DNA from: Buddleja alternifolia
Lineage: Eukaryota > Streptophyta > Magnoliopsida > Lamiales > Scrophulariaceae
Assembly: GCA_019426215.1 (NCBI GenBank)
Contig: CM033396.1
Span: 20,909,101 to 20,973,100, forward strand
Reading direction: 5' to 3'
DNA: 64,000 bases
The notes beneath the pieces were generated by a model. It was not told the DNA's origin. It made no database searches and saw only the letters and a list, made by a program, of their open reading frames with translations. Of the stretch, positions 11,789 through 22,256 are shown piece by piece. Within the stretch, counting starts at the first letter, position 1. The number at the start of each line of letters is the position of its first letter. The position numbers were made by a program, and so were the translations under genes.

Positions 11789-12665
11789 AAGAACCAGGGA
11801 GCTCAGTACGCTCCATAGGAAATGTGGGAACCTTAGCTGCTTTGCATAAAACTGTGATCAGTGACGGGAGAATGATGGGATTCTTCCGAGTGGGCCCTTC
11901 GCCCTTTTGCTTAGCCAATTCTTTGTCAATCAACGGCCCTAACTCATTCTTCAGCTTCCTAAAGTGGTCCGTCAAAGACTTGTGGATCACCCGGGCAAAG
12001 TCCACAGCTTTCTTGGACATAATAGCATAGATGAGGGTGGCCCGTTCCTTGTTTGCCTCTGACCGATTGGTACTCGGTATTAAATTGAATCGGATGAAGT
12101 CGAGCCAGAAAGCAGCCTCGGGAAGTAGAGCCCTACGGGGGACATGAGCTTCTCCGGGTACCCACTCCCACCCCTCTCGGGCAATAACCCGCAAAATATC
12201 CGACAGGCTAACCCGGAGGCGCCCTGCATTGTAAAGAGTGGTGAACTCGCATGTCTGAGGGGTGGGGGTGCCTATGCTCTCCCTAATCTGTCTCAACTCA
12301 TAATCGACATGTTTGCCCCGTACCAAAAGGGTAGTCCCCAGCCATCCTCGCGTCTCAATCTCATCATAAACCCCGGAGCTGAAGAATTCCAGGACCCAAG
12401 GAAGACAGATGGCCTCGGGCTTTTGACAGAAAAACTGTAAGTGATGGAACTGTATCAATTCGTGCACAGAGGGCTGTCCCCGGGTGGTCAAATAGTGCTC
12501 CTTAATAAGGGTGCGGGGGGTGCTCAAACTCTGACACATAATTTGGACTTTGGAGTTTTCGAAACGGGTATTATCGGGAGTCTCGGGCTCATTAGAGGAA
12601 CCCTCACCCACTTTTTTCTTACCCTTGGACGGTTTGTTGGTAGTTCTCGTCATTTGCAACAACAA
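11778..12665 (-). CDS. Post-pol ORF, N-terminal part (295 aa), putative plant transposon protein domain
   Basis: Located after pol in sense order, the place of the so-called env-like frame in Athila elements. The first 25 residues are basic (NKPSKGKKKVGEG). Residues about 60-200 have the layout of the domain annotated in plants as putative plant transposon protein (PF20167-like): WVLEFFSSG, then VRGKHVDYELRQIRESIG, then REGWEWVPGE, then WLDFIRFNLIPSTNRSE. I know of no established function for this domain. No signal peptide or membrane helix is visible, which argues against an envelope protein. The family call is from memory of the pattern, not a search. The next frame (11333-11788) probably continued the protein. 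Confidence 0.6.
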   Translation of the reverse strand: MLLQMTRTTNKPSKGKKKVGEGSSNEPETPDNTRFENSKVQIMCQSLSTPRTLIKEHYLTTRGQPSVHELIQFHHLQFFCQKPEAICLPWVLEFFSSGVYDEIETRGWLGTTLLVRGKHVDYELRQIRESIGTPTPQTCEFTTLYNAGRLRVSLSDILRVIAREGWEWVPGEAHVPRRALLPEAAFWLDFIRFNLIPSTNRSEANKERATLIYAIMSKKAVDFARVIHKSLTDHFRKLKNELGPLIDKELAKQKGEGPTRKNPIILPSLITVLCKAAKVPTFPMERTELPGSYAK

Positions 12666-12821
12666 TGGTTAAAATTATCTCAATTTCTCAACTACTCAAA
12701 TCAACCCGAATGCAACCAACCCAACACAACAATCGTCAACGCCCAACAACACACCAAAATTAGAGAGCAACCCACAATCTAACAACAATCCACGATCAAC
12801 ATATTCCTCAATTTTAAGCAA
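12666..12821 (-). other. Spacer before post-pol ORF
   Basis: CAACAA-rich low-complexity sequence just upstream of the 295-residue frame. It grades into the minisatellite on its right. No gene seen. Confidence 0.5.
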
Positions 12822-12990
12822 CAACCCACAGATTTAACAACAATATAGCACCCAATTCAACAACAACAACCCCCAAATTCGACTACAACCCACAAATCGA
12901 TAACAACCCACGGATTTAACAACAATAGAGCACCAAATTCAACAACAACAACCCCCAAATTCGATAACAACCCACAAATCCAATAAAAGT
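12822..12990. repeat. Two-unit minisatellite, about 81 bp period
   Basis: Two diverged copies of a CAACAA-rich unit. Each contains TTTAACAACAATA, then CAACAACAACCCCCAAATTC, then CAACCCACAAATC. The second starts near 12907. It lies in the untranslated stretch between pol and the post-pol frame. Confidence 0.7.
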
Positions 12991-13700
12991 CCTCAAATGC
13001 AACAAAAAAAACACAATCGGACGAAACCCCAATTAATCCTCAAAATATAACGTAAGGCACCTACTCGTCGGCTATGAATCGGAAATGGAAGAAGGGTTAA
13101 GCCAAAACTCACCTTTTATCCCCAAAATTATCGCACCGAGTCGATGTGAAAGAGGAACCACTGTGCAGCGAGTTATGTTGATGGAAAGTGGCGGTGAAAC
13201 ACGGTGGAAATGGCCGGAAATGGTGAGAGTGTCGCCGGAAATCGTGTGGGAGAGGAGTTGTGAAGATTTTGACCGTTTTGACCCACAGATATGTTTAAAT
13301 CAGAAATGGGCGCCTAGGCGCGCGTGTTTGGGCGCCTAGGCGAGCGACACAGCGTACCTGGATTTTTGAGTGAAACTTTCTGCGCCTAGGCGGGAGTTTT
13401 TCGGCGCTTGGGCGGCCCTTTCAGAAACATGTTGAAACACATAGGCGCTATGGGCGCCTAGGCGCGCGTCGATAGGCGCCTAGGCGGGCTCTTCAGAAAT
13501 ATTATGTAAAGAATTTCCATTTCCTGTTTCAAAAGGGGAAAGACAAAACACTTAAAACACAAACTAACAAAGATTTAAGACTAGAAAATAAAGCAACAAA
13601 CGGGATAATAAGAGAAAAAGAAAAGGAAACGGAAAGAAAACATGGGTTGCCTCCCAAGAAGCGCTAGTTTAGAGTCATTAGCTCGACTGAAAGCGAAGAA
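12991..13700 (-). other. Gyp1 pol to post-pol spacer with GC words and hairpin
   Basis: No gene. 13309-13491 holds at least six GGCGCC-YRGGCG words, the same word as in the LTR and the gag-protease linker. 13643-13658 is the motif TTGGGAGGCAACCCA (sense), able to fold as TTGGG/CCCAA; it lies just after the pol stop and recurs after the coding region in Gyp2 and Gyp3. Confidence 0.65.
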
Positions 13701-16700
13701 TCACGAAGGGTCCGCGAGGATGAAGGGCTCTTTGTCTCTCGGTCCATCCATCCGTAAGTAAGGTTTTAGACGTTGAGCGTTGATCAAGAAAGTATGTCCT
13801 TTATCTGTTGTAAGCTCGATGGCGCCGGATGGATAGACATGGAAAATCAAAAATGGGCCCGACCATCGAGACTTAAGCTTCCCGGGGAAGAGTCGGAGTC
13901 AAGAGTTGTATAGCAACACCCGCTCTCCCTTGTGGAATTCCCGGGGGAGAATATGTTTGTCATGCCACATTTTGGTCCGCTCCTTATAGAGTTTCGCGTT
14001 CTCATAGGCAAGATGACGCCATTCTTCGAGCTCGTTGAGTTGTAGCAAACGTTGTGTACCTACACGTTGAGAGTCAAAATTTAGAAACTTAATGGCCCAA
14101 TAAGCACGATGCTCAAGTTCAACGGGCAAGTGACATGTTTTGCCAAAAACAAGACGATACGGGGACATGCCAATTGGGGTTTTATAGGCGGTCCGATAAG
14201 CCCAAAGGGCATCATCCAATTTACGGGACCAATCCTTTCTTGATGTGTTGACAGTTTTTTCTAAAATACGCTTAATCTCCCTATTCGAGACCTCCACTTG
14301 GCCACTAGTTTGTGGGTGGTATGGGGTCGAAATTTTATGCTTCACCCCGTACTTGGTCAATAAAAGTTCGAACTGCTTGTTGCAGAAGTGGGTTCCCCCG
14401 TCACTAATGATGGCTCGGGGAGTTCCAAATCGAGTAAAAATATGCTTCTTCAGAAAACGAGTGACAACCCGAGCATCATTAGTAGGCAAGGCCACGACTT
14501 CCACCCATTTGGAGACATAGTCTACCGCAACAAGGATATATTTATTTGAACAAGAACTGGGGAAAGGGCCCATGAAATCCACACCCCATACATCAAACAA
14601 CTCACACTCTAACATGCTATTTAAGGGCGTTTCATGATGTTTAGAGATGTTCCCCATTCGTTGACAGCGATCACAAGATTTGACATAATGATGTGCATCT
14701 TTAACAAGAGTAGGCCAGAAGAAACCTGATTGGAGGATCTTAGCTATCGTTTTGGAAGGCCCAAAATGGCCACCCACCGCCATATCATGACAATGAGATA
14801 GGATAGCATGCACGTCCGTTTCGGGTATGCAATGTCGAATTAAGAAATCTGCACAAACTTTGAATAGAAAGAGTTCGTCCCAAAGATATTGCTTCACATC
14901 AAATAGAAATTTCTTCTTTTGATGAAAAGTGATATCCGGGGGAAGACGGCCCGTAACAATGTAATTGGCAAAGTTAGCATACCAAGGTGAAATTTTGTCA
15001 GAAATAGCAAGGAGGTGTTCATCCGGGAATTCCTCACGAATTGGTATCTCATCTAACGGATCATTCACTAGCTCTAATCGTGAGAGGTGGTCGGCTACTA
15101 CATTTCCGGTGCCTTTCTTGTCTTTTATCTCTAAATCAAATTCTTGGAGTAACAAAATCCACCTAAGAAGTCTTAGTTTAGCATCTTTCTTGGCAAGCAA
15201 ATATTTTAAAGCCGAATGATCGGTGTAAACTATCACTTTGTTTAGCACGAGGTAAGAGTGGAATTTATCGAATGCAAAGACTATGACTAGTAATTCTTTT
15301 TCCGTGGTGGCATAATTCAATTGTGCATCGTTAAGAGTTTTACTAGCATAGTAAATGGTTCGAAATACCTTCTACTTCCTTTGGCCAAGGACCGCTCCAA
15401 CCGTGGTGTCACTCGCATCACACATCAACTCGAATGGTAAGCTCCAATCGGGGGGTGACATGATAGGGGCGGAAACTAAGCGTTCCTTCAAATCAAGAAA
15501 GGCCTGCATACAAGAAGAATTGAAATCAAAAGGTGCATCTTTGACAAGCAAATTAGACAACGGTTTCGCAATTTTAGAGAAATTCAAGATGAATCGCCTA
15601 TAGAAACCGGCATGCCCGAGAAAACTCCTAACAGCTTTTACCGAAGTGGGCGGGGGAAGTTTTTCAATGACCTCAATCTTGGCTTGGTCCACTTCGATCC
15701 CTTTTTGAGAGATCTTGTGGCCAAGCACAATCCCCTCCCGGACCATTAAATGACATTTTTCCCAATTCAAAACAAGGTTGGTTTCCTCACAATGTTTAAG
15801 CACAACATTTAAATGAGCAAGACAAATATCAAAAGTTGTTCCGAATACAGAAAAATCATCCATAAAAATTTCAAGGAAATCTTCAACCATATCATGAAAA
15901 ATAGCCATCATGCATCTTTGAAAAGTGGCCGAGGCATTACACAAGCCAAATGGCATCCTTCTATAAGCAAATGTGCCATAAGGACAAGTGAAAGTGGTTT
16001 TCTCTTGGTCCTCGGGATCTATGGCAATTTGATTATAGCCGGAGTAACCATCTAGAAAACAATAGAAATCATGCCCGGCTAATCGTTCAAGCATTTGGTC
16101 AATAAAGGGGAGGGGGAAATGATCCTTACGGGTGGCATCATTCAACTTACGGTAATCTATACACACACGCCACCCACTAATTATACGAGTTGGGATTAGC
16201 TCATTATTCACATTCTCAATTACCGTTATCCCCCCTTTCTTAGGCACCACTTGGGTAGGGCTCACCCACGCACTATCAGAAATAGGATAGATTATACCTG
16301 AGTCGAGCAGTTTAATCACTTCCTTCTTTACTACCTCTTGGATTTGTGGGTTTGACCTCCTTTGGGGTTGGCGTGTAGGCTTCGTGGAGTCCTCCATAAG
16401 TATTTTGTGCATACATATCGCTGGACTAATGCCTTTGATGTCCGCAAGTTTCCACCCAAAAGCCCGTTTGTGAGATCTCAACACCGTCATTAATTGCTCT
16501 TCTTGTGATCCTGAAAGAGATGAGGAAATGATCAATGGGAGTGTTTCATCGTCGTTCAAGTACACATATTTAAGGTGGGAGGGGAGGGGTTTGAGTTCGA
16601 GAGAGGGGGGTTCTTCAATAGATGGGCGAGGTGCTCCTGACAATGATCTATCAACTTTGATGGAGCCTCCCGAATGAGAGGAAGATTTGTACTCTAAGCT

Positions 16701-18007
16701 TAGAACTCTTTCCACTAGATCATCTCTCTCCGAGTCCACTTGCATGGATTTCATAAGATCCTGTTCGAGAGAATTTTCAATTATATTGTCCTGTAAATAC
16801 TCAACAATCAACTGGTCAAATGTATCAATTCGATAACACGAGTCATGATCAATAGGGTGTTTAAGGACTTTGTAAACATCAAAGGTAACTTTGTCATCGC
16901 CCACATTTAAGGTAAGCTTACCATTAACAATGTCAATCACCGCCTTACCCGTGGCTAGGAATGGTCTCCCTAGGATTAATGGTACCTCCACATCTTCTTC
17001 CATGTCGAGTACCACGAAATCAACGGGAAAATAAAACTTGTCGACTTGGACAAGAACGTCTTCGATTATCCCCTTGGGCCTCTTGATTGATCGGTCGGCT
17101 AGTTGAAGGCTCATTGAGGTCGGCTTGGGATTTCCAAGGCCTAGCTTTTTAAATAGTGAGTATGAAAGAAGATTGATGCTGGCCCCCGAGTCACATAACA
17201 CCTTCTTGAATGATAAGGACCCAATCGTGCACGGGATTGTGAGGCTCCCGGGATCTTGGAGCTTAGTTGGCAATTTATTGAGCAATACGGCGGAGCATTC
17301 TTCCGTGAGGCACACCGTCTCATTCTCCTCCCACTTCCGCTTGTTGGAGAGTATGTCCTTGAAGAACTTCACATAATTTGGCATTTGGAGAATGGCGTCA
17401 ATAAACGGAATATTAATTCTCACTTCCCGAAGGATTGCCAAAATTCGAAGAAAGCTCGGATCCATCTCCTTTTTCTTCTTTTTGTGAGCATTTGGGAAGG
17501 GGAGACGAACTTCGATAGGGGGAGAAAGCGTTGGATTAGACGGATGAAAACCCACTGAAATAGTAGGCGGCGCCTGGGCGCGTATATTGGCGCCTAGGCG
17601 CGGATCTGTAGGCGCCTGGGCGTGCATGTCGGGGTGCTCGGGCTCGGGATTCAGAACAGATGCATCTGGCAGGGTTGCGGGTGGCGCCTTGGCGCCGTCA
17701 GAAAGGCGCTCGGGCGCGAAAAATAGAGAATTTTGTCCAGAGCAGGGGAGATCTGGCGCCTGGGCGTGCATCTCGGGGCGCTCGGGCGCGGATGTATTGG
17801 CAATGTCACTCTCTAATTGTTTTCCACTTCTCAAGGTTATGGCATTGCATTGAGCCTTCGGGTTCTTTTCCGTGTCACTTGGGAGAGTCCCCGGGGCTCT
17901 ACCGTTAACCGCATTAGACAGTTGCCCCACTTGTGTTCGCAAATCCTTCATCTCCATACACATATCCTTTATCATGCCCCGAAGTTCGTTGAAAGATGTA
18001 TCGAACT
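13701..18007 (-). pseudogene. gag-pol: Gyp1 Gag end, protease, RT, RNase H and integrase
   Basis: A long gypsy polyprotein in one frame with two nonsense codons: TAG at 15372-15374 in RNase H and TGA at 13899-13901 after the integrase core. Without them the frame runs to a stop at 13701. Sense order: Gag C-terminal helix (MCMEMKDLRTQVGQL), a Pro/Ala-rich linker encoded by GGCGCC words (17800-17560), protease with LCDSGASINLL (about 17190), RT with WRVCIDYRKLN, YNQIAIDPED and FMDDFSVFG (about 15860), RNase H ([11 protein letters not shown]), integrase zinc finger (GGHFGP, then CDRCQRMG), core aspartates in VDFMGPFP and ISDGGTHF and glutamate in [11 protein letters not shown], and a C-terminal part with GKLKSRWSGPF. 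All catalytic residues are present. The right end at 18007 overlaps by 429 bp the gag piece at 21828-22256. Confidence 0.9.
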
Positions 18008-18967
18008 AGTCGAGAGTACAATTTTTTTTTTCATATATATATCTATCTCTCTCTCGACTATTTAGCCCATTGCTCAAGTTTTCATTTCATCCCCTTTTTT
18101 ACATAATACTTCAAACCTTCAATATCCCAACATGGCCAAAACATCACTATCTAACTCATATACATTCAAATCAAAACAAGGTGACTACCCATATTCAAGT
18201 CAAATGATATGAAGTTCTAAACTCTCTTGATTGGGTGCAAGACATTGTTTTTCTTTTAGGGTAGAAGGTGGTTGTCGTGGCTTATGAAATAAAGTCGAAT
18301 GGTGGTTTCTAGTGTGCTTAGCACACTCCATTCTTATCAATACGGCTCAAATCAAGGTCTAGAGATTATGCAATATAGAGAACGCAAAAATGTTAGGCTA
18401 ATGACAATGAAAGATGGCCTAAATCATTTTATGACTTCACAACATTAATGCACACTTCATAGTAAAAAAAATTGAAAGTTCAACGTTTTAAAACCGCAAT
18501 AATTCGCATAAGCATGACTAAAAAGGGCTTTCAAGTCACAATATATGACATGTTGACCACAGACAAGGGACTTTGACTTCGAGAGAGTAGAGATATTCAA
18601 ACGCATTATGCTCTCACGCAAGGGTGCACCAATTCATGAATTCTATATCAACAAGGTTGTACCCCCAAACTTAAATTAAACATTGTCCTCAATGTGCATG
18701 AAATAAATGCAAGGTGAGGGGGAAAAGCGATACAACCCTGAAATGGAGAGAAATGGAGGGAGCACGGTGGTGGGCTCATATCCCAGGATCAAATTGTGAT
18801 CAAAACCTGAACGAGAGAAAACTTAAAGGAAACCATATCAAAACGAGTTAAGGGGGAGGGAAACAAAATGAGGGCACAAAAGAAAAGAAAGAAAGCAATA
18901 AAAGAAACTTGGGTTGCCTCCCAAGAAGCGCTTGTTTATAGTCATTAGCTCGACTCCCTTGCACTGC
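18008..18967 (-). other. Gyp2 3' untranslated region
   Basis: No gene. Sense order: hairpin TTGGGAGGCAACCCAA (18925-18909) just after the reading frame, hairpin ACATTG-AGGA-CAATGT (18695-18680), then AAGTTTGGGGG (about 18672-18661). These match Gyp1 and Gyp3 in kind and order. Below 18660 the sequence is unassigned and AT-rich. Confidence 0.6.
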
Positions 18968-20122
18968 TCATGGTGGATCATAAGGAGCAATGCCAACTTT
19001 GTATGGACGAGCCTTTTTGTGCTTTTTCCAGTTACGTAGAGGCTTTTCCTCTCCAACCTCTATCACACAACCTAAAAGAATTAGAAGTGAGCATAAGGTC
19101 TCATTCAAAAATACATAATTGAAATGTAAAGATGAAAGTTTAAGAGGAAGTGATGAAGAATCATCAATGGATGATTGCAACTCATATGCGGTTGTCCCAT
19201 ACTCCCCTAGCCTTGGTTTTGACAACTCAAATGGTGGTTCATCCAAGTGATTTATATATCCTTTGATTTTCTCATTCTCGACCGTAGTATCACTTGGGTT
19301 CTCAAAGTATGCATCGAATGGATCACTAGAGTTGTAAACCTTGACTTCAACCTCCTCCACTCTATCTCTCTGGTTATTGATACAATTTTGTAAGAATTCG
19401 AGAGATATGGTGGTAGGCGCCATTGGGTTCTTGAAGATTTCTAATGTTCTTCCTTGGCCATGTCTGGGAATGGTTTCAAAAATCTCTTTCTTCAATCGTG
19501 GGTGCTCAGGTGCTTTTACCTCAATTTTGATACACATGGTTTCTGGAGGTGGTTCTTCTTCAGTGATAGGGTGTAGACATTGCTGTTCTAAATCAAAACC
19601 TTGTTCAACTTCTATATTGAGGGATGCCTCATTCTCTTTGGTGCTACTCTCCATGGTGCAAGGCGTTCTCTCCTTCCATAAGTTGACTGCTTGATTTACT
19701 AGTCTTGCCACTTCCTTTCTACGAGCTTCCGACTCCTTTCTACGAGCTTCTGACTCCTCGAAACTTGCTTCTGCTTCCTTTATGCTAGCTTGTACCCATA
19801 CACTAAATTCATTTCCCAAGGCCTCAATTTTAGACCTCGTCTCTAGCTCCTGTTGATGAAAACTATCATGTTGTTGGTAAGGAAGGCTACCGGCATGGTC
19901 AAACCCCGATGAAAGTATCATTGCATCATTGTTGTAACTCCATGTTGAGCTTGGATGATTTATCCAACCGGGATGTATCATGTTATTTTGACATGTTGAG
20001 CTTGGGTGATTTATCCAACCGGTATGGTAGGTGGGCTCATAGGATTCCATTTGCATTGAGCTTGATGTGGTGATTGATGAATCCATATCCTGACATGGCC
20101 ATTGAAAGTTATAAGCACTCAT
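18968..20122 (-). CDS. Gyp2 single ORF (384 aa), derived in part from the gypsy gag-pol linker
   Basis: Starts 87 bases after the primer site. The N-terminus has a 17-residue duplication (HTGWINHPSST, then HPGWINHPSST; DNA copies 19941-19974 and 19992-20025). A charged helical stretch with EARRKES repeated twice follows (DNA 19717-19758), likely coiled coil. Near the C-terminus, LPLKLSSLHFNYVFLNET aligns with the piece of Gyp1 between protease and RT that reads LKPLPSHLKYVYLNDDET, so the frame looks like a shortened gag-pol that kept the linker and dropped the enzymes. It ends with a basic stretch (NWKKHKKARPYK). I recognise no catalytic motif. It may be a Gag-like structural protein, or only a relic kept open. 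The long intact frame suggests recent activity or selection. Confidence 0.6.
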   Translation of the reverse strand: MSAYNFQWPCQDMDSSITTSSSMQMESYEPTYHTGWINHPSSTCQNNMIHPGWINHPSSTWSYNNDAMILSSGFDHAGSLPYQQHDSFHQQELETRSKIEALGNEFSVWVQASIKEAEASFEESEARRKESEARRKEVARLVNQAVNLWKERTPCTMESSTKENEASLNIEVEQGFDLEQQCLHPITEEEPPPETMCIKIEVKAPEHPRLKKEIFETIPRHGQGRTLEIFKNPMAPTTISLEFLQNCINNQRDRVEEVEVKVYNSSDPFDAYFENPSDTTVENEKIKGYINHLDEPPFELSKPRLGEYGTTAYELQSSIDDSSSLPLKLSSLHFNYVFLNETLCSLLILLGCVIEVGEEKPLRNWKKHKKARPYKVGIAPYDPP

Positions 20123-20209
20123 ATCTTCAAGAACTAGAAATATACAAAATAAAAAATTGACTTAAGCTCAGAACGAATAAGAGAATCTCGATATTGGATA
20201 CCATAGTTG

Positions 20210-20227
20210 TCCCCGGCAACGGCGCCA
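20210..20227 (-). promoter_or_regulatory. Gyp2 primer binding site, tRNA-Asp type
   Basis: Sense TGGCGCCGTTGCCGGGGA, six bases from the LTR end. This is the primer site widely seen in Athila-type elements. Confidence 0.85.
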
Positions 20228-20233
20228 AAAACT

Positions 20234-21827
20234 TGGCACGACAAAATCCTAGCAAGAGAACTAGGTCGCGTAAGTAGTAAAGTGGATTTCTAAGTCCGGG
20301 GTTATCGTATCCGCAGGGACAACTATAATCTAAGTACCAAGACTACTATATTACTCAATTCTAAGTTAAATCGGTCGATAGAAAGGTTGATTAACTAATT
20401 AATAAATACTAGAAAATAAACTAAGGCAACGTCACACCAAATAAAGGGAGGAAACAATAGAGAGAAGCGATCAAGGCACATGGTTCAACCGATTATGCAT
20501 TTAGATTGTGATTTAGGTTCTATTGGATTATTAGATTGATTTAGCTAAGGCGAAATTCCCTAACGTACGTACTACCCAATCTCTTGGCATAGCAACCCTA
20601 CCCTTGGTAACGATTTCCTATATATCTCTATATGAAAACCCGATTAACGAGGATGCATTTAAGGTCTAGGAATTCCCCACGTGAACGGAAAGCCACCTAA
20701 AGAAACCGAGTCTATCTCTAGTCGGTTTAACTATAGGGTATTCAATGTTTATATCTTCCCTAGGTTATTATCTCTCGATCTCTAACCTAGGCATTTTATC
20801 AAACACTTGGTGATCAAGCAAATGTATCATTGAGATCAAATATTGAATACATAGCTAAAACCAAAATTAATCCAATAAACACCAACAAATCAACAATCAA
20901 AATAACATAAACGGCCTATCCATGGCCTCAATCAAACAAGTTTAGCTCATATTCATGTCAAAAGTGCAAATATAAATCATACAAGTCATAGGAGATTTGA
21001 ACAAATTCAAGAAACAAATATGTAAAAACTCCCTAATTCTTGTAGAGATGTGGATTCCTTGTTGAATTCTCCATGTTTTGACCTTCAATCTTCTCTTCTA
21101 AGCTCCCTCTCTCTCTATTTTCGTGTGGTTGCTGATATCTATGGTGAGTTAGGGTAAAAAATGGCTAAAAGGGGTATTTATAGACCAACCCGCTGCCTCG
21201 AACTCCGCGGCGTTCGCTTGTTGAACGCCGCGGCGTTGGCTACTGCATGTGAACGCCGCGGCGTTCGCTTGTTGAACGCCGCGGCGTTCGTCCCCTGCTG
21301 CTCCAGCCAGTTTTGGTAAACTTCGCATAACTTTCTCTACCGATGTCGGAATTCACTGATTCAAGTTGCTGTAGAATCCTAAAACAAAGATCTACAACTC
21401 TCCAGAAGACACTAGGGCTGAAATCAAACGTTAAAGATGACAAAATTGTCTCACAAGTCACTGAATGAGAAAACTCCATCGTAAGACGTCTCTTCCGATG
21501 ACGTTTTCACCTCCTTCCCTACATATCTGATCTTTGTCTTCAACATAAGAAATGTACCTTTGCCTCTTATCTTTCCATTGGTATAAGAAGTGTGTAATTT
21601 GGACATGGGTAGAGAAATCTATTCCATAAACTCTAGCACTGCGCAGACAGTTTGTATCTTTATGCATGATTTATCTTCAATTCTTGTTCTTTTCTCCAAA
21701 TGATATGTTATTCTAGAAAATATGAGAGGACAAGGGTCCAAGCATCATATGTCATCAAATTATCATGAAAACAATCAAAACCAAGTCAATAAACGGGGGA
21801 AAACTAGTGTAAAAATAACATATATCA
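20234..21827 (-). repeat. Gyp2 5' LTR (about 1594 bp)
   Basis: Sense start TGATATATGTT, sense end GTCGTGCCA. The outer border equals the end of Gyp1 homology. The middle carries the block shared with Gyp1 and Gyp3 LTRs (21326-21399), four copies of a GC palindrome and a TATA box. No gene inside. Confidence 0.75.
21175..21289 (-). promoter_or_regulatory. Gyp2 LTR promoter: palindrome array plus TATA box
   Basis: TATAAATA (sense) at 21182-21175. Just upstream in sense are four copies of GAACGCCGCGGCGTTC or near copies: 21274-21289 (perfect), 21251-21266 (perfect), 21223-21238 (last base differs), 21200-21215 (one inner base differs). Spacers are short. A perfect 16-bp palindrome suggests a dimeric DNA-binding factor; that is inference. 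Confidence 0.7.
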
Positions 21828-22256
21828 CGCGTATATTGGCGCCTAGGCGCGGATCTGTAGGCACCTGGGCGTGCATGTCGGGGCGCTCGGGCGCGGGATT
21901 CAGAACAGATGCATCTGGCAGGGTTGCGGGTGGCGCCTGGGCGCCGTCAGAAAGGCGCTCGGGCGCGGAAAATAGAGAATTTTGTCCAGAGCAGGGGAGA
22001 TCTGGCGCCTGGGCGTGCATCTCGGGGCGCTCGGGCGCGGATGTATTGGCAATGTCACTCTCTAATTGTTTTCCACTTCTCAAGGTTATGGCATTGCATT
22101 GAGCTTTCGGGTTCTTTTCCGTGTCACTTGGGAGAGTCCCCGGGGCTCTACCGTTAACCGCATTAGACAGTTGCCCCACTTGTGTTCGCAAATCCTTCAT
22201 CTCCATACACATATCCTTTATCATACCCCGAAGTTCGTTGAAAGATGTATCGAACT
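21828..22256 (-). repeat. 429-bp direct repeat flanking Gyp2 (partner 17579-18007)
   Basis: Both segments run from CGCGTATATTGG to ATCGAACT and differ at about eight to ten positions by eye. They cover the Gag C-terminal helix and the GGCGCC-rich linker. They are far too long for a target-site duplication, so they come from two Gyp1-family copies or a rearrangement. Confidence 0.9.

Larger units (their letters stand above)
18008..21827 (-). mobile_element. Gyp2: non-autonomous Athila-like element, 3' LTR missing
   Basis: Minus-strand element with 5' LTR (21827-20234), tRNA-Asp-type primer site, one reading frame of 384 residues and a 3' region with the TTGGGAGGCAACCCAA and ACATTG-hairpin signals. 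No protease, RT or integrase. No 3' LTR: at 18008 it joins Gyp1 gag through a short inverted repeat (AGTCGAGAG 18008-18016, CTCTCGACT 18051-18059). Its 5' LTR start coincides with the Gyp1 border at 21827/21828, so it probably inserted there and later lost its 3' end. Confidence 0.7.

Noticed and set aside
12822..12990. CAACAA-rich repeats as a coding Gln repeat
   Set aside because: All frames soon meet stops in sense and the stretch lies between element frames.
17587..17908. Plus-strand Arg/Gly-rich open frames
   Set aside because: Antisense of the Gyp1 linker; the pattern comes from GGCGCC words.
19341..19694. 117-residue plus-strand open frame
   Set aside because: Antisense shadow of the Gyp2 reading frame.
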